DNA from: Macrotrachela quadricornifera
Lineage: Eukaryota > Rotifera > Eurotatoria > Philodinida > Philodinidae
Reading direction: 5' to 3'
Length of the DNA: 64,000 nt
Assembly (NCBI GenBank): GCA_022393335.1
Contig: JAJEKB010001194.1
Coordinates: forward strand, 243,855 to 307,854
Every line of letters starts with the position of its first letter. Position 1 is the stretch's first letter. The notes under the pieces were generated by a model, which saw only the letters and a list, made by a program, of their open reading frames with translations, did no database searches and was not told where the DNA came from. This document shows, one piece after another, positions 13,201 to 23,313 of the stretch. The position numbers and the translations under genes were made by a program.

Positions 13201-13546
13201 TATTAATTATAAATAAAAATTCATTTAATATTCATACACGTCTTCTTTACTAATAGCTAAAAGTTCATCAGTATCAAATTCATTTTGTTGTTCTCGTGCT
13301 TGTTGAATAATTTTTCTTGACAAACGATCATCAATAATCTAATTAAAAAAAAAAAAATAATTATATTAAATAAAAATTTTTCTGTAAATAAACTTGTTCA
13401 TCTTCTTCATTATCATCATATTTTCGTTTTTGTTTTTGTCGTGATTTTTTACTAATAACATTTCGATCTTGATTGATTTGATCCGTTAAATTTCCCGGTA
13501 CTTGTACCGGGTCACCATGTTGCCGATTTTTTGAATGTCGATGCAT
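10294..13546 (-). CDS. BYSL: Bystin, 40S ribosome biogenesis factor (Enp1/BYSL)
   Basis: Multi-exon gene starting at the ATG at 13546. The N-terminus is basic ([17 protein letters not shown]). An acidic linker follows ([19 protein letters not shown]). The conserved bystin core is [28 protein letters not shown] and NWEQ (about 12838-12706), then [14 protein letters not shown] (12640-12545), LRKA-FKP and FFKGIILP with CE (about 12340-12272). After a long intron come [22 protein letters not shown] and [11 protein letters not shown] (10856-10645), [16 protein letters not shown], and an [10 protein letters not shown] exon ending in an acidic tail at 10294. Bystin is needed for 18S rRNA processing and pre-40S export in the nucleolus and nucleus. 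It is the third gene of a same-strand cluster with GPKOW and a COMM ORF. An acceptor-like ATTTATAG lies about 20 nt before its ATG. Confidence 0.92.
10857..12271 (-). other. Large intron of bystin (1.4 kb)
   Basis: Separates the exon ending CE from the one starting SGTCTLREA. At 1.4 kb it is more than twenty times longer than the gene's other introns. No ORF or recognised element is visible apart from the GC-rich hairpin listed separately, so an insertion is suspected but not shown. Confidence 0.7.
11894..11947. repeat. GC-rich inverted repeat (hairpin) in bystin intron
   Basis: Left arm 11894-11915 begins GGGATCCAGGAAGTTC. Right arm 11927-11947 ends GAACTTCCGGATCCC. The arms pair over 20 bases with one bulged A and one G/T position, around a loop of about 11 nt. 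It is far more GC-rich than its surroundings. It may be the palindromic core of a mobile element, or a structured RNA in the intron. Confidence 0.75.
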
Positions 13547-13702
13547 GTTATTTTTATTTTCTTTGTCTATAAATAAAATATCATTGAAAAGTAATTTTAT
13601 CTTTTTATCAAGGACAAATCAAATTAATAAAAATCAAAAAGAAACGAAAAATGAAACAATTATAGTTTTATTATATTTTAATAAAAAAAACAAAGAATTT
13701 AT

Positions 13703-14035
13703 TTACTCTCGTTTAGCTAATGTATTAAGTTGTTCACGTATACGAGTAAAATTATCTAAGACTAGATTAAGTGTTTCTTTTGATAATTCAATCTGAATAG
13801 ATTTTTCATTTTCATTATCTGATTTTGTTGAATCATTAATCTATTTTAAATATATATATATATATAATTAATTTATCAGATCAACAATAAAAAACAAGAA
13901 ACGTTGTTTTTTTTTTATTTATTGACATACGTCTAAAGAAAGAATACATGATGGTTGTTGAATACGTTGGCCATTAGCACCTTGTATTAATTTCATATCA
14001 ATATACCAATTAAAATCTTTTAATTCAGAAAGCAT
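13703..14035 (-). CDS. COMM-domain ORF, COMMD9-like C-terminal domain only
   Basis: Two exons (14035-13931 and 13840-13703) give 80 aa. The protein reads as an isolated COMM domain: LKDFNWYIDMKL with QQPSCILSLD, then IQIELSKETLNLVLDN and IREQLNTL. This pattern is closest to COMMD9 (DFDWRVDVK, VTVELSKETLD, IREQL). COMMD proteins are about 200 aa with an N-terminal helical domain, and I found no such exons nearby. The ATG immediately follows an acceptor-like TTTTATTCTAG. It starts 69 bp after the GPKOW stop and ends about 157 bp before bystin's start, all on one strand. Either this is a COMM-only protein expressed from an operon-like unit, or upstream exons lie beyond GPKOW and the model is incomplete. 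Confidence 0.65.
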
Positions 14036-14104
14036 CTAGAATAAAACAATATTAAAAATATTATTTATGTTCTTCGTGATTAATATTGAATAATAAAAAT
14101 ATGT

Positions 14105-14998
14105 TTAGTTATTTTTTGTTTCATTTTGAAATTTCTCTACATACTTAGAATATTTAAGAAATTCTTTTTCTGTTACTAATCTGACATATAATTGTGGAAT
14201 AGAAATGATTTCATTTCCTGTATCATTAATAATCACTCGAATAATAATACGATTAAGATCTTCATCAATAGATTCGATTATACCATAGAAATTATGATAA
14301 GAACCTTTTTCAATTATAATGAATGCTCCTTTTTTCAAATATAAATCATCATTTTCATCGATGTTAGATTCTTTTAAATTACGTTTTAATTTATTTAGAT
14401 TTTCAAGTACTTGTCGATCAGCACCTAATCCAAGACTACGAGGTCGTATTTTTGGTTTAAATATATTAATATCAGTATTTTCATTATAACCCATACCACG
14501 TAATGCAGCCGTACCAAAGTCGCTGACAGATACTTGATCATAATCAGCACTTTCAACATCTTCTTGTATAGAAGTTATATCATTTACTGAAGTACTATTA
14601 AAATTATTTTGTGTAATATTCATAGGAGTTCTTTCATTTATATTTCGATTATTCCAAATTTCATTATTTGTTTTGTTTTCTTCAATTATAATTTGTTCTA
14701 AATTGTTATTTAAATTATTTACATCAAGATCTAACGATGTAAAAGGTTTATGTAAAATTTTTGTACGTTTAAATATATTAAGATGAGTATTAGGTTGAAC
14801 AGGAATTGAAAGTTCACTTTTTGAAATCGTTGATTTACTAGATTGTATTAAACCATCATTAAGACCAGTAATAAATTCTGATGAAGTATTGTTGGATGTG
14901 GTCAGTTGATCGGATTGAACATCTGATAATGAAGTATTATTGATTTTAAATCGTTTAACTTTGTTGATTTTAAATTCGATAGAAGATTTGTTAGACAT
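14105..14998 (-). CDS. GPKOW: G-patch and KOW domain spliceosome protein (GPKOW/Spp2-like)
   Basis: A single exon encodes 297 aa. The first 180 residues are Ser/Asn-rich and low in conservation. A G-patch core follows (FGTAALRGMGYN), then PRSLGLGAD as in GPKOW. The C-terminal third has a KOW-like stretch (KKGAFIIIEKGSYHNFYGIIESID) and YVRLVTEKEF, again matching GPKOW. GPKOW binds the DEAH helicase DHX16/Prp2 and acts in spliceosome activation in the nucleus. The ATG at 14998 (MSNKSS) was chosen over one at 15061 because the extra N-terminus is hydrophobic and unlike the family. It is the first gene of the GPKOW, COMM, bystin tandem. Confidence 0.85.
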   Translation of the reverse strand: MSNKSSIEFKINKVKRFKINNTSLSDVQSDQLTTSNNTSSEFITGLNDGLIQSSKSTISKSELSIPVQPNTHLNIFKRTKILHKPFTSLDLDVNNLNNNLEQIIIEENKTNNEIWNNRNINERTPMNITQNNFNSTSVNDITSIQEDVESADYDQVSVSDFGTAALRGMGYNENTDINIFKPKIRPRSLGLGADRQVLENLNKLKRNLKESNIDENDDLYLKKGAFIIIEKGSYHNFYGIIESIDEDLNRIIIRVIINDTGNEIISIPQLYVRLVTEKEFLKYSKYVEKFQNETKNN

Positions 14999-17156
14999 AT
15001 TAATAACGACCTCTAAAATAGCTAAGAATAGTTTATGTAAACAAGATAATAATGACGGCAATTTCTTTCCAGAAAGAAAGAACTAACTCACAAGGAATAG
15101 AAAGAATAATACGAAGAATTGACTGCTGAAATGACTGAGTCATTTGCATAAAAACTGATTTGTTTGTAAAGAAACAGCAAGCAGTAAGCAACGCCACTTG
15201 CTATGTGAATTATAAAAATGATTTTGTGACCAATTAAAAACATTTTTTATGATAATTATAAAAGTATGGAATAAATAATTCAAAACGAATATAGTATTTG
15301 TAAACTGTTTCTTTTCTCGTATTAATAAGACATTTTAGTACTATATACAAATACTAATAAATAAATCAGTTACATTAATTAATAATAAAATAAAATATTG
15401 ATTGTTTGTTTTTTTTTGTATCTTTTATTCATTGTAATATCTGTATATTAACCACTAGTAAGATGGTTTGATTTATTAATTATTGCTTTATCTAATGTGT
15501 TCTGTTGTATGGAATTTAATATTTATTATATTGATATTTTATTTAATATAAATGTCATATTGACACAATATGTATACATGAATTAGTCCTTGTCAAACTC
15601 TCATCTTTTTCTGTAGTAATTAATAGTACAAAAACCAACGCTATGAAACATTATTCTGCTATTAGACACTTTCGAAGTCTCCTAACTTTCTGTTTATTCA
15701 ATCTATTCTACTGTCTACAATATAAATTCATTTAAGTGTTAATGATAATAATATATGAATATATCCAACTTATTCAAGAAGACGTTTAAAGGAAAATATA
15801 CTACTCTATCTAATTTTAGTAAAATTTATTTCATTAGACCTGCCATTTTACTTTCTCTTTAGAAGTATATAATGTGTACTAAAAGATCGCATGTAGATAA
15901 ACCTTCACTAGTTCCATTAATATATATATGATTCTGTGTTATATTATTTTATTTGTGGCGAGTATTTAATAAGTATCTTTTGTACAGTGCTTGAACAAAT
16001 TATATCTTAAAAGGTTTTAACAAGGACTCATTCTCTAGATCGAACCATATGATCTACAGATGGATGTATATTCAGCTTAAGAACAATGATCATAAATGGT
16101 GTATTGTATCAACATTTTTTATAACGCAAAATAATGTCGTATATAATGTACTCTTGTGATGCAATAGAAACGCGCCATATCCAATTACACGTCACGTGTC
16201 GCCTTTATGTCATGTTATGACAGTGATATAAAGCTATAATTAGTTACCATATCTTCCTATACACTAAAGAGTTCTTTTTGTCTCTTAACTGATGCTACCA
16301 ATTGTTTTATAATTGGATATCTTCATTATTTTGTTCAAAAACTATTTTATTTTATGATGACCATTGCTGGATGGCATCATTTTTAAGTGTATAGAGAGAT
16401 CTGTAGTTCTTTCTATTCATTGTTTCTTCACCACAAATAGATATTTCTGCGTGATAAACATATGTCCATTTAGTTATGATATTCTTGTCTTGCTTAAACT
16501 TATCAAAACCTTTTCGTCATCTATGCTTCAACAATCATTCAACATTATATTTTTCCAAATTTTTTTCATATTTGATGGATAATATTTACTAAGAATTGTC
16601 ATGAACACGTCGACTTGTCTAGTACTTTATCTACAAAAAGATATCAAACATATAAACGACGGTTGTGGAGAGTAATTGATAAACTATTTACAATCCTTTG
16701 TCATGTACATAAAGTCGTACTGGATTTCCTTGATTTAATTGTAAAGAAATTGTTTACAAACATTGTAAACGGCATTCTATGTTGTAAACACAAATGACAG
16801 TATATAATGATTATATTCAATCATCTAAATCGTTCTAATTTTGTGTGCTATTGATTGTAGAATATTGAAGTAGCATAAAAGCGACATCTTATTTCTTTCA
16901 GTTGAGAAAAAATATAATTCAAGCTAATAATATACTCATTTATTTTGATAACTGTTTATTTAAATATGCATGAGATAACATCAAACCGATATATTACACG
17001 ATTGGTGATATCACACTAAAAAATCAGATTGGTTTTCAAAAGAACCAACAAAAAATTGATTAAAAAAATTATCATGTCTATCAAACGAAAAAATATCACA
17101 TACTTCATCATTCTTACAATTGTTTTTTGCTTGAATATTTTTCAAATTATTATAAA
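14999..17156. other. Divergent intergenic region between GPKOW and the golgin gene
   Basis: About 2.1 kb with no supportable exon on either strand. The region near 16160-16220 is somewhat more GC-rich than the rest. Both promoters should be here. Possible missing N-terminal exons of the COMM gene were looked for and not found. Confidence 0.5.
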
Positions 17157-20100
17157 ATGTTTAAAAATTTGAAAGAAAAATTAGCAACTCAAGTTAATAA
17201 AGCAAATCAATCTTTAATTGCAGGCGTTTCATCACCTGATACAGTATGTCTTACAAGGACATTTTATAATTATATTAGTGTTATTTTTACTTTACTTTAT
17301 ATTAGACATCTATTTCAAGAGATTCTGGTACTCGAACATCATCAATCACTAGTCGTGATGATAATCTTGTAAAATACATTTATTCGTAAAATTTATGCCT
17401 TATTTTTTCGCTTTTTTTTCTTAAGGAAAATAATCGTTCTCGATTAGATTCAGCATCAAGTGATATTAGTCAATTTAGTGTTAATCAAAGTCCTAATGCA
17501 AGTATGAATTATACATCACCACCACGTACTCATATGCCTCCATCAGATATTGAATCTGAATATGGGGGTGGTGATGAAAGCGATCATGAAACCAATACTG
17601 TAAGTTTATGCAAAATATTTTCTTTTTCACAAAAAATCATATTTTTATTCATTCTTAATTAATTTTTAAGAAATTAATAAAAATGCAAAAATTATTGGGG
17701 ATTTATAAGAATAAATTTAATCAATTAAAAAATGCTTATGATGAAGTTGAACGAGAAAAAGATCATATTAAAGTATGTAAAAAAAAACTTAATTCTTGTT
17801 TTTTAATTGTATTACTTTTGTTTTTTTAAGAATATTTTACAACAAAATCAAGATAAATCAATAAAACGTCTTTCAGAATTACGAGAACAGATTAAACTTG
17901 ATCGACAAGCAAAAGAACAACTTGAATGTTTACATCAAAAAGAATTACGATTACGAGATCATAAACTTGAAGAACTTACATTACAGGTTAGATGATTTAT
18001 CTTTTAATGTATATTAAGAAAATAATGTGTAAGTTTTATTTTTAGATCAATGCACAAAAAGATCTTATTCAATTACCTCATCAAACAGATCAAGAAGAAA
18101 TTCAAAATCTTCGTGAGAAGGTTCTATTTTAATTTTTAAATAGATTACAAAATTAAAATCATGTAAAGAAAGAATATATGAAAACGAAATTTATGCGATA
18201 AATTTTATTCAATCAAAACAATATTTCTCATTTCTTTTTTTTTCCTTCTATCTCAAAAACAACAATTCTTATATATCAAATAAGACTATAATATAATAAT
18301 TTTAGAATTCCAAACTCGAAGCACTACTTAATCGATGTAAAGATGCTATAAAAGTTCATCAAGAAAAACAAGGTGATTTAATAAAACAACGTGATGAACT
18401 ACTTCAACAAGTTGCTGAAAAACAAACAGTTATTGAATCATTAATGAAAGTAAATCTCTTTCGTTTTTTTTTTTCATCTTCTACTACTATCTAAATAAAT
18501 AAAAAAAAAAGAAAAAAAGATAAGAATATATACAAGAAAAAAAAAAAGAAACAAGGAGATATATTCTCCACATATATTTATAGGCAAATTCAAAAGGAGA
18601 AGATCATTTCAGTTTGAAGCATTTTGTAAGAAATATTTTGGTGAGTGGTCTTACTAATTACAATCAACTCATTAGTTCACACAAAAATAAAATTTTATTT
18701 ATGCATCTCGCATGATATTTTGTCTTGTACGTCTTGTGTTTATGTATTAATTTAGTATGGGAATATTATAATCAGCTTCTTAAACAACATTTTTTTTTTC
18801 TTAGTACAATAAAATAGATAATATTTAAAATTAAAATAACATAAAATCTTTTTCTTTTTTTCTTTTACCTAAGGATCGTCATCCTGAAGATACATTATCA
18901 ACATCAATGGATGTTCAAGAACATTTTGATTCAGATATAAGTGTTTTATTACAAGATAAACAAAATTTACAAGAAAAATTAGAATTTACACGTGTTCATG
19001 TTCAACAACTTGAAAATGAACTTGAATCAATAAAACAAAAAATAAATATTGATGAAAATTTTAAAGAAAAATATGAAGATTTATTAATTAAATTTAATGA
19101 AAAAACAAATTCTATTGAACAATTAATAAATGATAAAAAAAATCTTGAAATATTAAATGAACAATCTCAAATACAAAATCAATCTATTCAACAAGATTTA
19201 AATATAATTGTATCTAATCAACGAATGAATATTTCAGATTTAAATGATGAATTAAATAATTTACAAGAAATAATAAAAAATATTGAAAATATTCTTCCAT
19301 TAAATCAATCAACAAATTTAATTGAACGAATTCAACAATTAATTAATAATAAACAAAATCATATTGATATTGATTTAAAACAATTATATGAAGAAAATCA
19401 TCATCTTAAAATTCAAATAGAAAAAATTAAAGAATTAAAAAATTCATCTATTCAAGCTTTAAAAGATGAACATAAAAAATCTATGGAAACATTAAAAATA
19501 CAATTTAATGATACATGTCAAGAACAATTAACTACAGTTAAAAATGAACTTAATACTGCAGTTTCAAAAGCACAAGAAAAATTAAATGAATTAAATTCAC
19601 AAATTAATCAACGAAATCAAGAAATTAATCAATTAAAAAAATCAATTAATGAACAAATAACTATATCAAATCAATATGAACAAGAATCGAAACAAAAATC
19701 TATTCATATTGAACAAATTGAAAAAGAATTAGACAATATTAAATCTCAAACAAATATATCAGAAAAAAATTCATCTGATCAATATAATTTATTAAAACAA
19801 GAATATCAACAAATTATTGAATTACATAGTAATAAAACTGAAGAATTTAATTTATTACAACAAGAATTTAATACTTTAAATCAAAATCTGCAAACTACTA
19901 ATCAACAAATTGAAGGAAAACAAAATGAAATAATTCAATTAAATACTAATATTGAGAAATTAAATCTTACTAATACCATGACAAATGAAAAATTTCAAGA
20001 AATTCAAAAAGAACTTCAAGATAAACAAAATCAAATCATTCAACTGACTGCTAATATTGAAGAAATGAAAAATATTAATACAGAAATTACTAATAAATCT

Positions 20101-20546
20101 AAACAAATTCTCGAAGAAAAACAGAATGAAATCAATAGTCTTCAAATTTTTAATGATCAATTAAAAGCAACTATGAATAATGAACGTGAACAAGTTATAA
20201 ACCAACTCAGTGAACAAGAAAATGGAATTGCTCAATTTAATACTGTAGTCAATCAAATGAAGGATACTAATAAAATAATTACTGAACAATATGAACAAGT
20301 TAAAAAACAACTTGAAGAAAAACAAAATGAATTTTCTCATCTTACCAATATTAATGAAGATATTAAAGGAATGAATTCAAAAATTACTAAAGAACATGAT
20401 CAATTGAAAAAACAACTTGACGATAAACAAAATGAAATTATTCAACTGACTGCTAACATAGACGAAATGAAAGAAAACAATAAAGTAATCAATGANNNNN
20501 NNNNNTTCTTTTTTCAATTTAGCGTTGGTTAAATACATCGAGATAA
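17157..20546 (+). CDS. Golgin-245/p230 (GOLGA4)-like coiled-coil protein, interrupted by assembly gap
   Basis: Exons before the gap, all joining in phase 0: 17157-17243, 17306-17368, 17426-17599, 17671-17772, 17831-17986, 18046-18120, 18306-18449, a probable 18584-18640, and 18874 into the gap at 20496. The N-terminus MFKNLKEKL and the block KSIKRLSELREQIKLDRQAK match vertebrate GOLGA4 (MFKKLKQKI; KSLRRIAELREELQMDQQAK). The rest is Gln/Asn/Glu/Lys-rich coiled coil with 32-36-residue repeats from about 19900 on (unit KQNEIIQLTANIEEMK). After the Ns an acceptor TTTAG precedes eight codons reading RWLNTSR-stop. This resembles the extreme C-terminus of GRIP-domain golgins (SWLRSSS), so most of the GRIP domain is missing in the gap. 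Function by family: trans-Golgi tether recruited by Arl1. Confidence 0.8.
18584..18640 (+). other. Probable 57-nt cassette exon of the golgin gene
   Basis: Flanked by TATAG at its 5' side and GTGAGT at its 3' side. It is open in phase 0 (ANSKGEDHFSLKHFV then RNIL), and both neighbouring exons are also phase 0, so inclusion or skipping keeps frame. Confidence 0.5.
19900..20495 (+). repeat. Degenerate 96-108-nt tandem repeats in golgin coiled coil
   Basis: At least five protein repeats of 32-36 residues, each beginning near KQNEI or KQNQI and containing a LTANIEEMK-like block and ITxxxxQLKKQL. The array runs into the N gap, which suggests the repeats caused the assembly break. Confidence 0.7.
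20496..20505. other. Assembly gap (10 Ns)
   Basis: Ten unknown bases of placeholder length. The true missing length is unknown but should include several golgin exons. Confidence 0.99.
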
Positions 20547-21409
20547 TATCAAAGTCTTCATACTAAACATTTTTTTTTCTCAAGGACATTCATAGTGGAA
20601 TCTCTTTTGTTAAGAAAGAAAAGCAATATTTATTCTTTGTTTTATTTTCTTTCATTATTTTATTTGAATTTTTAAAGTTATTATGATTATTATTTTATTT
20701 TTGTTTTCTTTTTTTGATGATAGTCGTTCTTTCTACAAAGTTATATTTATTTATATTTATGTGTATAAAGTATTATAAGTACATATAGAAATAAGATAGT
20801 ATCAATTAAATGGAAAAATTTTTTAATGTAAAAGAAAAAAATTCAAGATAAAATTTTGTACATACAGTCGATAGATGAATGAAAGTTGATTTTAAAGTTA
20901 TGAATAGCCTGAATCAGTTCTAAATTACTTATTATTTACGATTTAGATTTCAACATTATCGTTAGAACTGATTTTATGTTTTTATATAAAAGGATAAACA
21001 ATGATTTATGTGGCCTATATTCTTAGAAATCTGGTTCAACTGAATTTACAAATTTTTTATATAAATGCGGAATCAATTAAATTTTCTTTTATTATCAATA
21101 TTCAATCAGTTTCATAATGTTTTTGAAACTATTTTAACAATCTTTTAATATTTAGCTTTAATAATAAAAAAAATGTACTATCAAATTACAATCTTCCAGA
21201 TTTTTAGAGAAACTATTTTTCTATCTTTCTTGAGTAAAAAAAATCATCATTTTATATTAAACAAACATCGGAGTACTTTCAATTTTATCAACGATAATAA
21301 TTATATATGTTAATAAATGGAACAAAGAAAAACAAACAAAAAAAAACTCGGAAATAATATCATATATATATAGAAAGAGAGACAGAGAGAAAGATTGAAA
21401 AATAAATTT
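20547..21409. other. Intergenic region between convergent golgin and Hox genes
   Basis: Very AT-rich, with no coding signal. A GAGA-rich run occurs at about 21372-21392. It should contain both 3' UTRs. Confidence 0.5.
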
Positions 21410-23292
21410 TCAATTAAAACTATTTGAAGTTGATGATGATGATGATTGACGATGTTCGTTATTAATTATACGACTATTATTTGTTGTTGTTGATGATGTT
21501 TCCTGTTTTTCTCGTTTAATATTAAGTGTAGTAGCTTTATCTTCATTTTTACTAATATCATTTAAACTTTGTAACTTATTATCTTTTTTCCATTTCATAC
21601 GACTAAATAAAAGAAAAAACTTACAAAAAATATTTTATTCAAAATTTTCCTACCGATTTTGAAACCAAATCTAAAATAACAAGAAATAATAGTGAAAATA
21701 AAATATTTATTGAAATAATTTTACTTTAATTTGTCGTTCAGTTAAAACAAGACTATGTGCTATTTCAATTCGTCTTCGTCGTGATAAATACCTAAATAAA
21801 TATATTCAAAATATTAATATAAATTTTAAAATCTCGTAGATTCAAACCGGTTAAAATGAAATTCTTTTTCTAATTCAAGTGTTTGATATCTTGAATATGA
21901 TGTTCGTGTTCGTTTTGTTTCACCAATATGTGGATCTAAAATCGCGTGATAAAATACATAGATCATCATTTTTTGTTTTTGTTTTATATATAATCAGATA
22001 ACAAAAAAAAAATGAAACTCAAGTGAAAAAAAAAAGACATTAATTTCACACGCACTTGACATTGCATAGATTCTTTCGACATTGGACTTCCTGAATGTAT
22101 ATATATATCGATATGTTTGATGCCTTTTTTTTCTTCTTTTCACTATTGTTCTACGTAGTCTCATCGATTACATGACCATTAAAACCATCTGTTGAGTCTT
22201 TGACAATGAGTCGGCATCATCTTGTATGCGTGTGTTTCTTTTTCTCGTATCTTTTGTCCCAATCAGATTGCAAGGCAAACGTCATATATATATATATATA
22301 TATATATATGTATACAAACTCATTTATTCATTCGTCCCGACCAGAACGAGCCCATAAATCTCCTCTCACGCGCAAGAGAACGACATAAATAGCCCATAAA
22401 AAAGATTGTATGTATATGGTAAAAACGTCGACGTTAGAATATAAACAAAAGAAATCCAGAAGAAACAAAAAACGAATTGAATTTCATCTTTCTATCTGTC
22501 TGTCTATCTATCTATCTATCTATCTATCTTTCAATTTAAAATTTAAATATATACATAAAACTTACCACAATTATTATGAATACGTCTCATCCATGGATAA
22601 ATATTTTGTTGTTGATTCGTTTGTTGTTGTTGCTGTTGAGGAATTTGAACTGAAAATGAATCATTTTGTTTTAATAATTGTTGTTGAGGATGTGAATATG
22701 GTATATAAGAATTAACAAATGAATGAGGATGAGAATGATGTTGTTGTGAATTATTTGATGTTAATGTTGGAGTAAAACCATGAGTAGGTACGGCTGCATC
22801 TGAAGCAAGACCTGTTGTCATTGTTGATGGTGTCATATTTGTATATGAATAATCAAAAGCATTGACAAATGATCCAGTTGACATATTTGAATAATAATTT
22901 CCGGTAAGATTTGAATCATTTTGTCGATAATTAAAAAAATGTCGAACAAGTTGATCATTATTAAAATGTGATGGTGATGTTGATGTTGATGTTGAAGCAA
23001 CAACATCAAATGGATTTGTTTGATGATTAGATGATAAACATAATGAAAAATCTGTATTATTTAAATATGATGTATTTGTATCGAATGAATTATTAATATT
23101 AACATCATTAATAGGAGTTACTTGTGTTATATTTTCATCTGATGATGTACTGTTACTATTATTATTGTTATTATGATGGCTATTATTAGTGCTATTTGAT
23201 GTTGAAAGTAAATGATGATAGCTCAATGATGATGTTGTTGACAATGTATTTGAAGCAGCAGCAGGAGGAGGAGCGCTAGAGAAGGTAGCCAT
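21410..23292 (-). CDS. Hox protein, anterior/central class (Hox4/Hox5, Dfd/Scr-like)
   Basis: Five exons: 23292-22566, 21935-21848, 21791-21725, 21670-21654 and 21602-21410, giving 363 aa. The long N-terminus is rich in Ser, Asn, Thr, His and Gln and ends with the PBC-binding hexapeptide IYPWMRRIH just before the first intron. The homeodomain begins [20 protein letters not shown], continues [19 protein letters not shown], and ends with the recognition helix [35 protein letters not shown] is Hox5/Scr-like, while LVL with KKDNKL is Dfd/Hox4-like, so the paralogy group is uncertain. An upstream in-frame ATG at 23313 would add 7 residues. Odd: three introns inside the homeobox. It acts as a nuclear transcription factor in axial patterning. 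Confidence 0.9.
21654..21670 (-). other. 17-nt microexon within the Hox homeobox
   Basis: Lies between TTATTTTAG and GTAGGA on the minus strand. It encodes IWFQN plus two bases of the next Arg, the core of DNA-recognition helix 3. Phases before (0) and after (2) fit the adjacent exons exactly. Confidence 0.85.
22278..22308. repeat. (TA)n microsatellite
   Basis: Uninterrupted TA dinucleotides within Hox intron 1. Confidence 0.9.
22493..22531. repeat. (TCTA)n / (TCTG)n tetranucleotide microsatellite
   Basis: Tandem CTGT and CTAT units in Hox intron 1, about 30 bp from the exon 1 donor. Confidence 0.9.
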
Positions 23293-23313
23293 TTGTCCGG
23301 TAATTGAGTACAC

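Noticed and set aside
14035..14180. Cis-spliced fusion of GPKOW and COMM
   Set aside because: The only good donor near the GPKOW end (GTATGT) would join the COMM exon out of frame.
19960..20160. Minus-strand ORF in golgin repeats
   Set aside because: Antisense shadow of the coiled-coil coding sequence.
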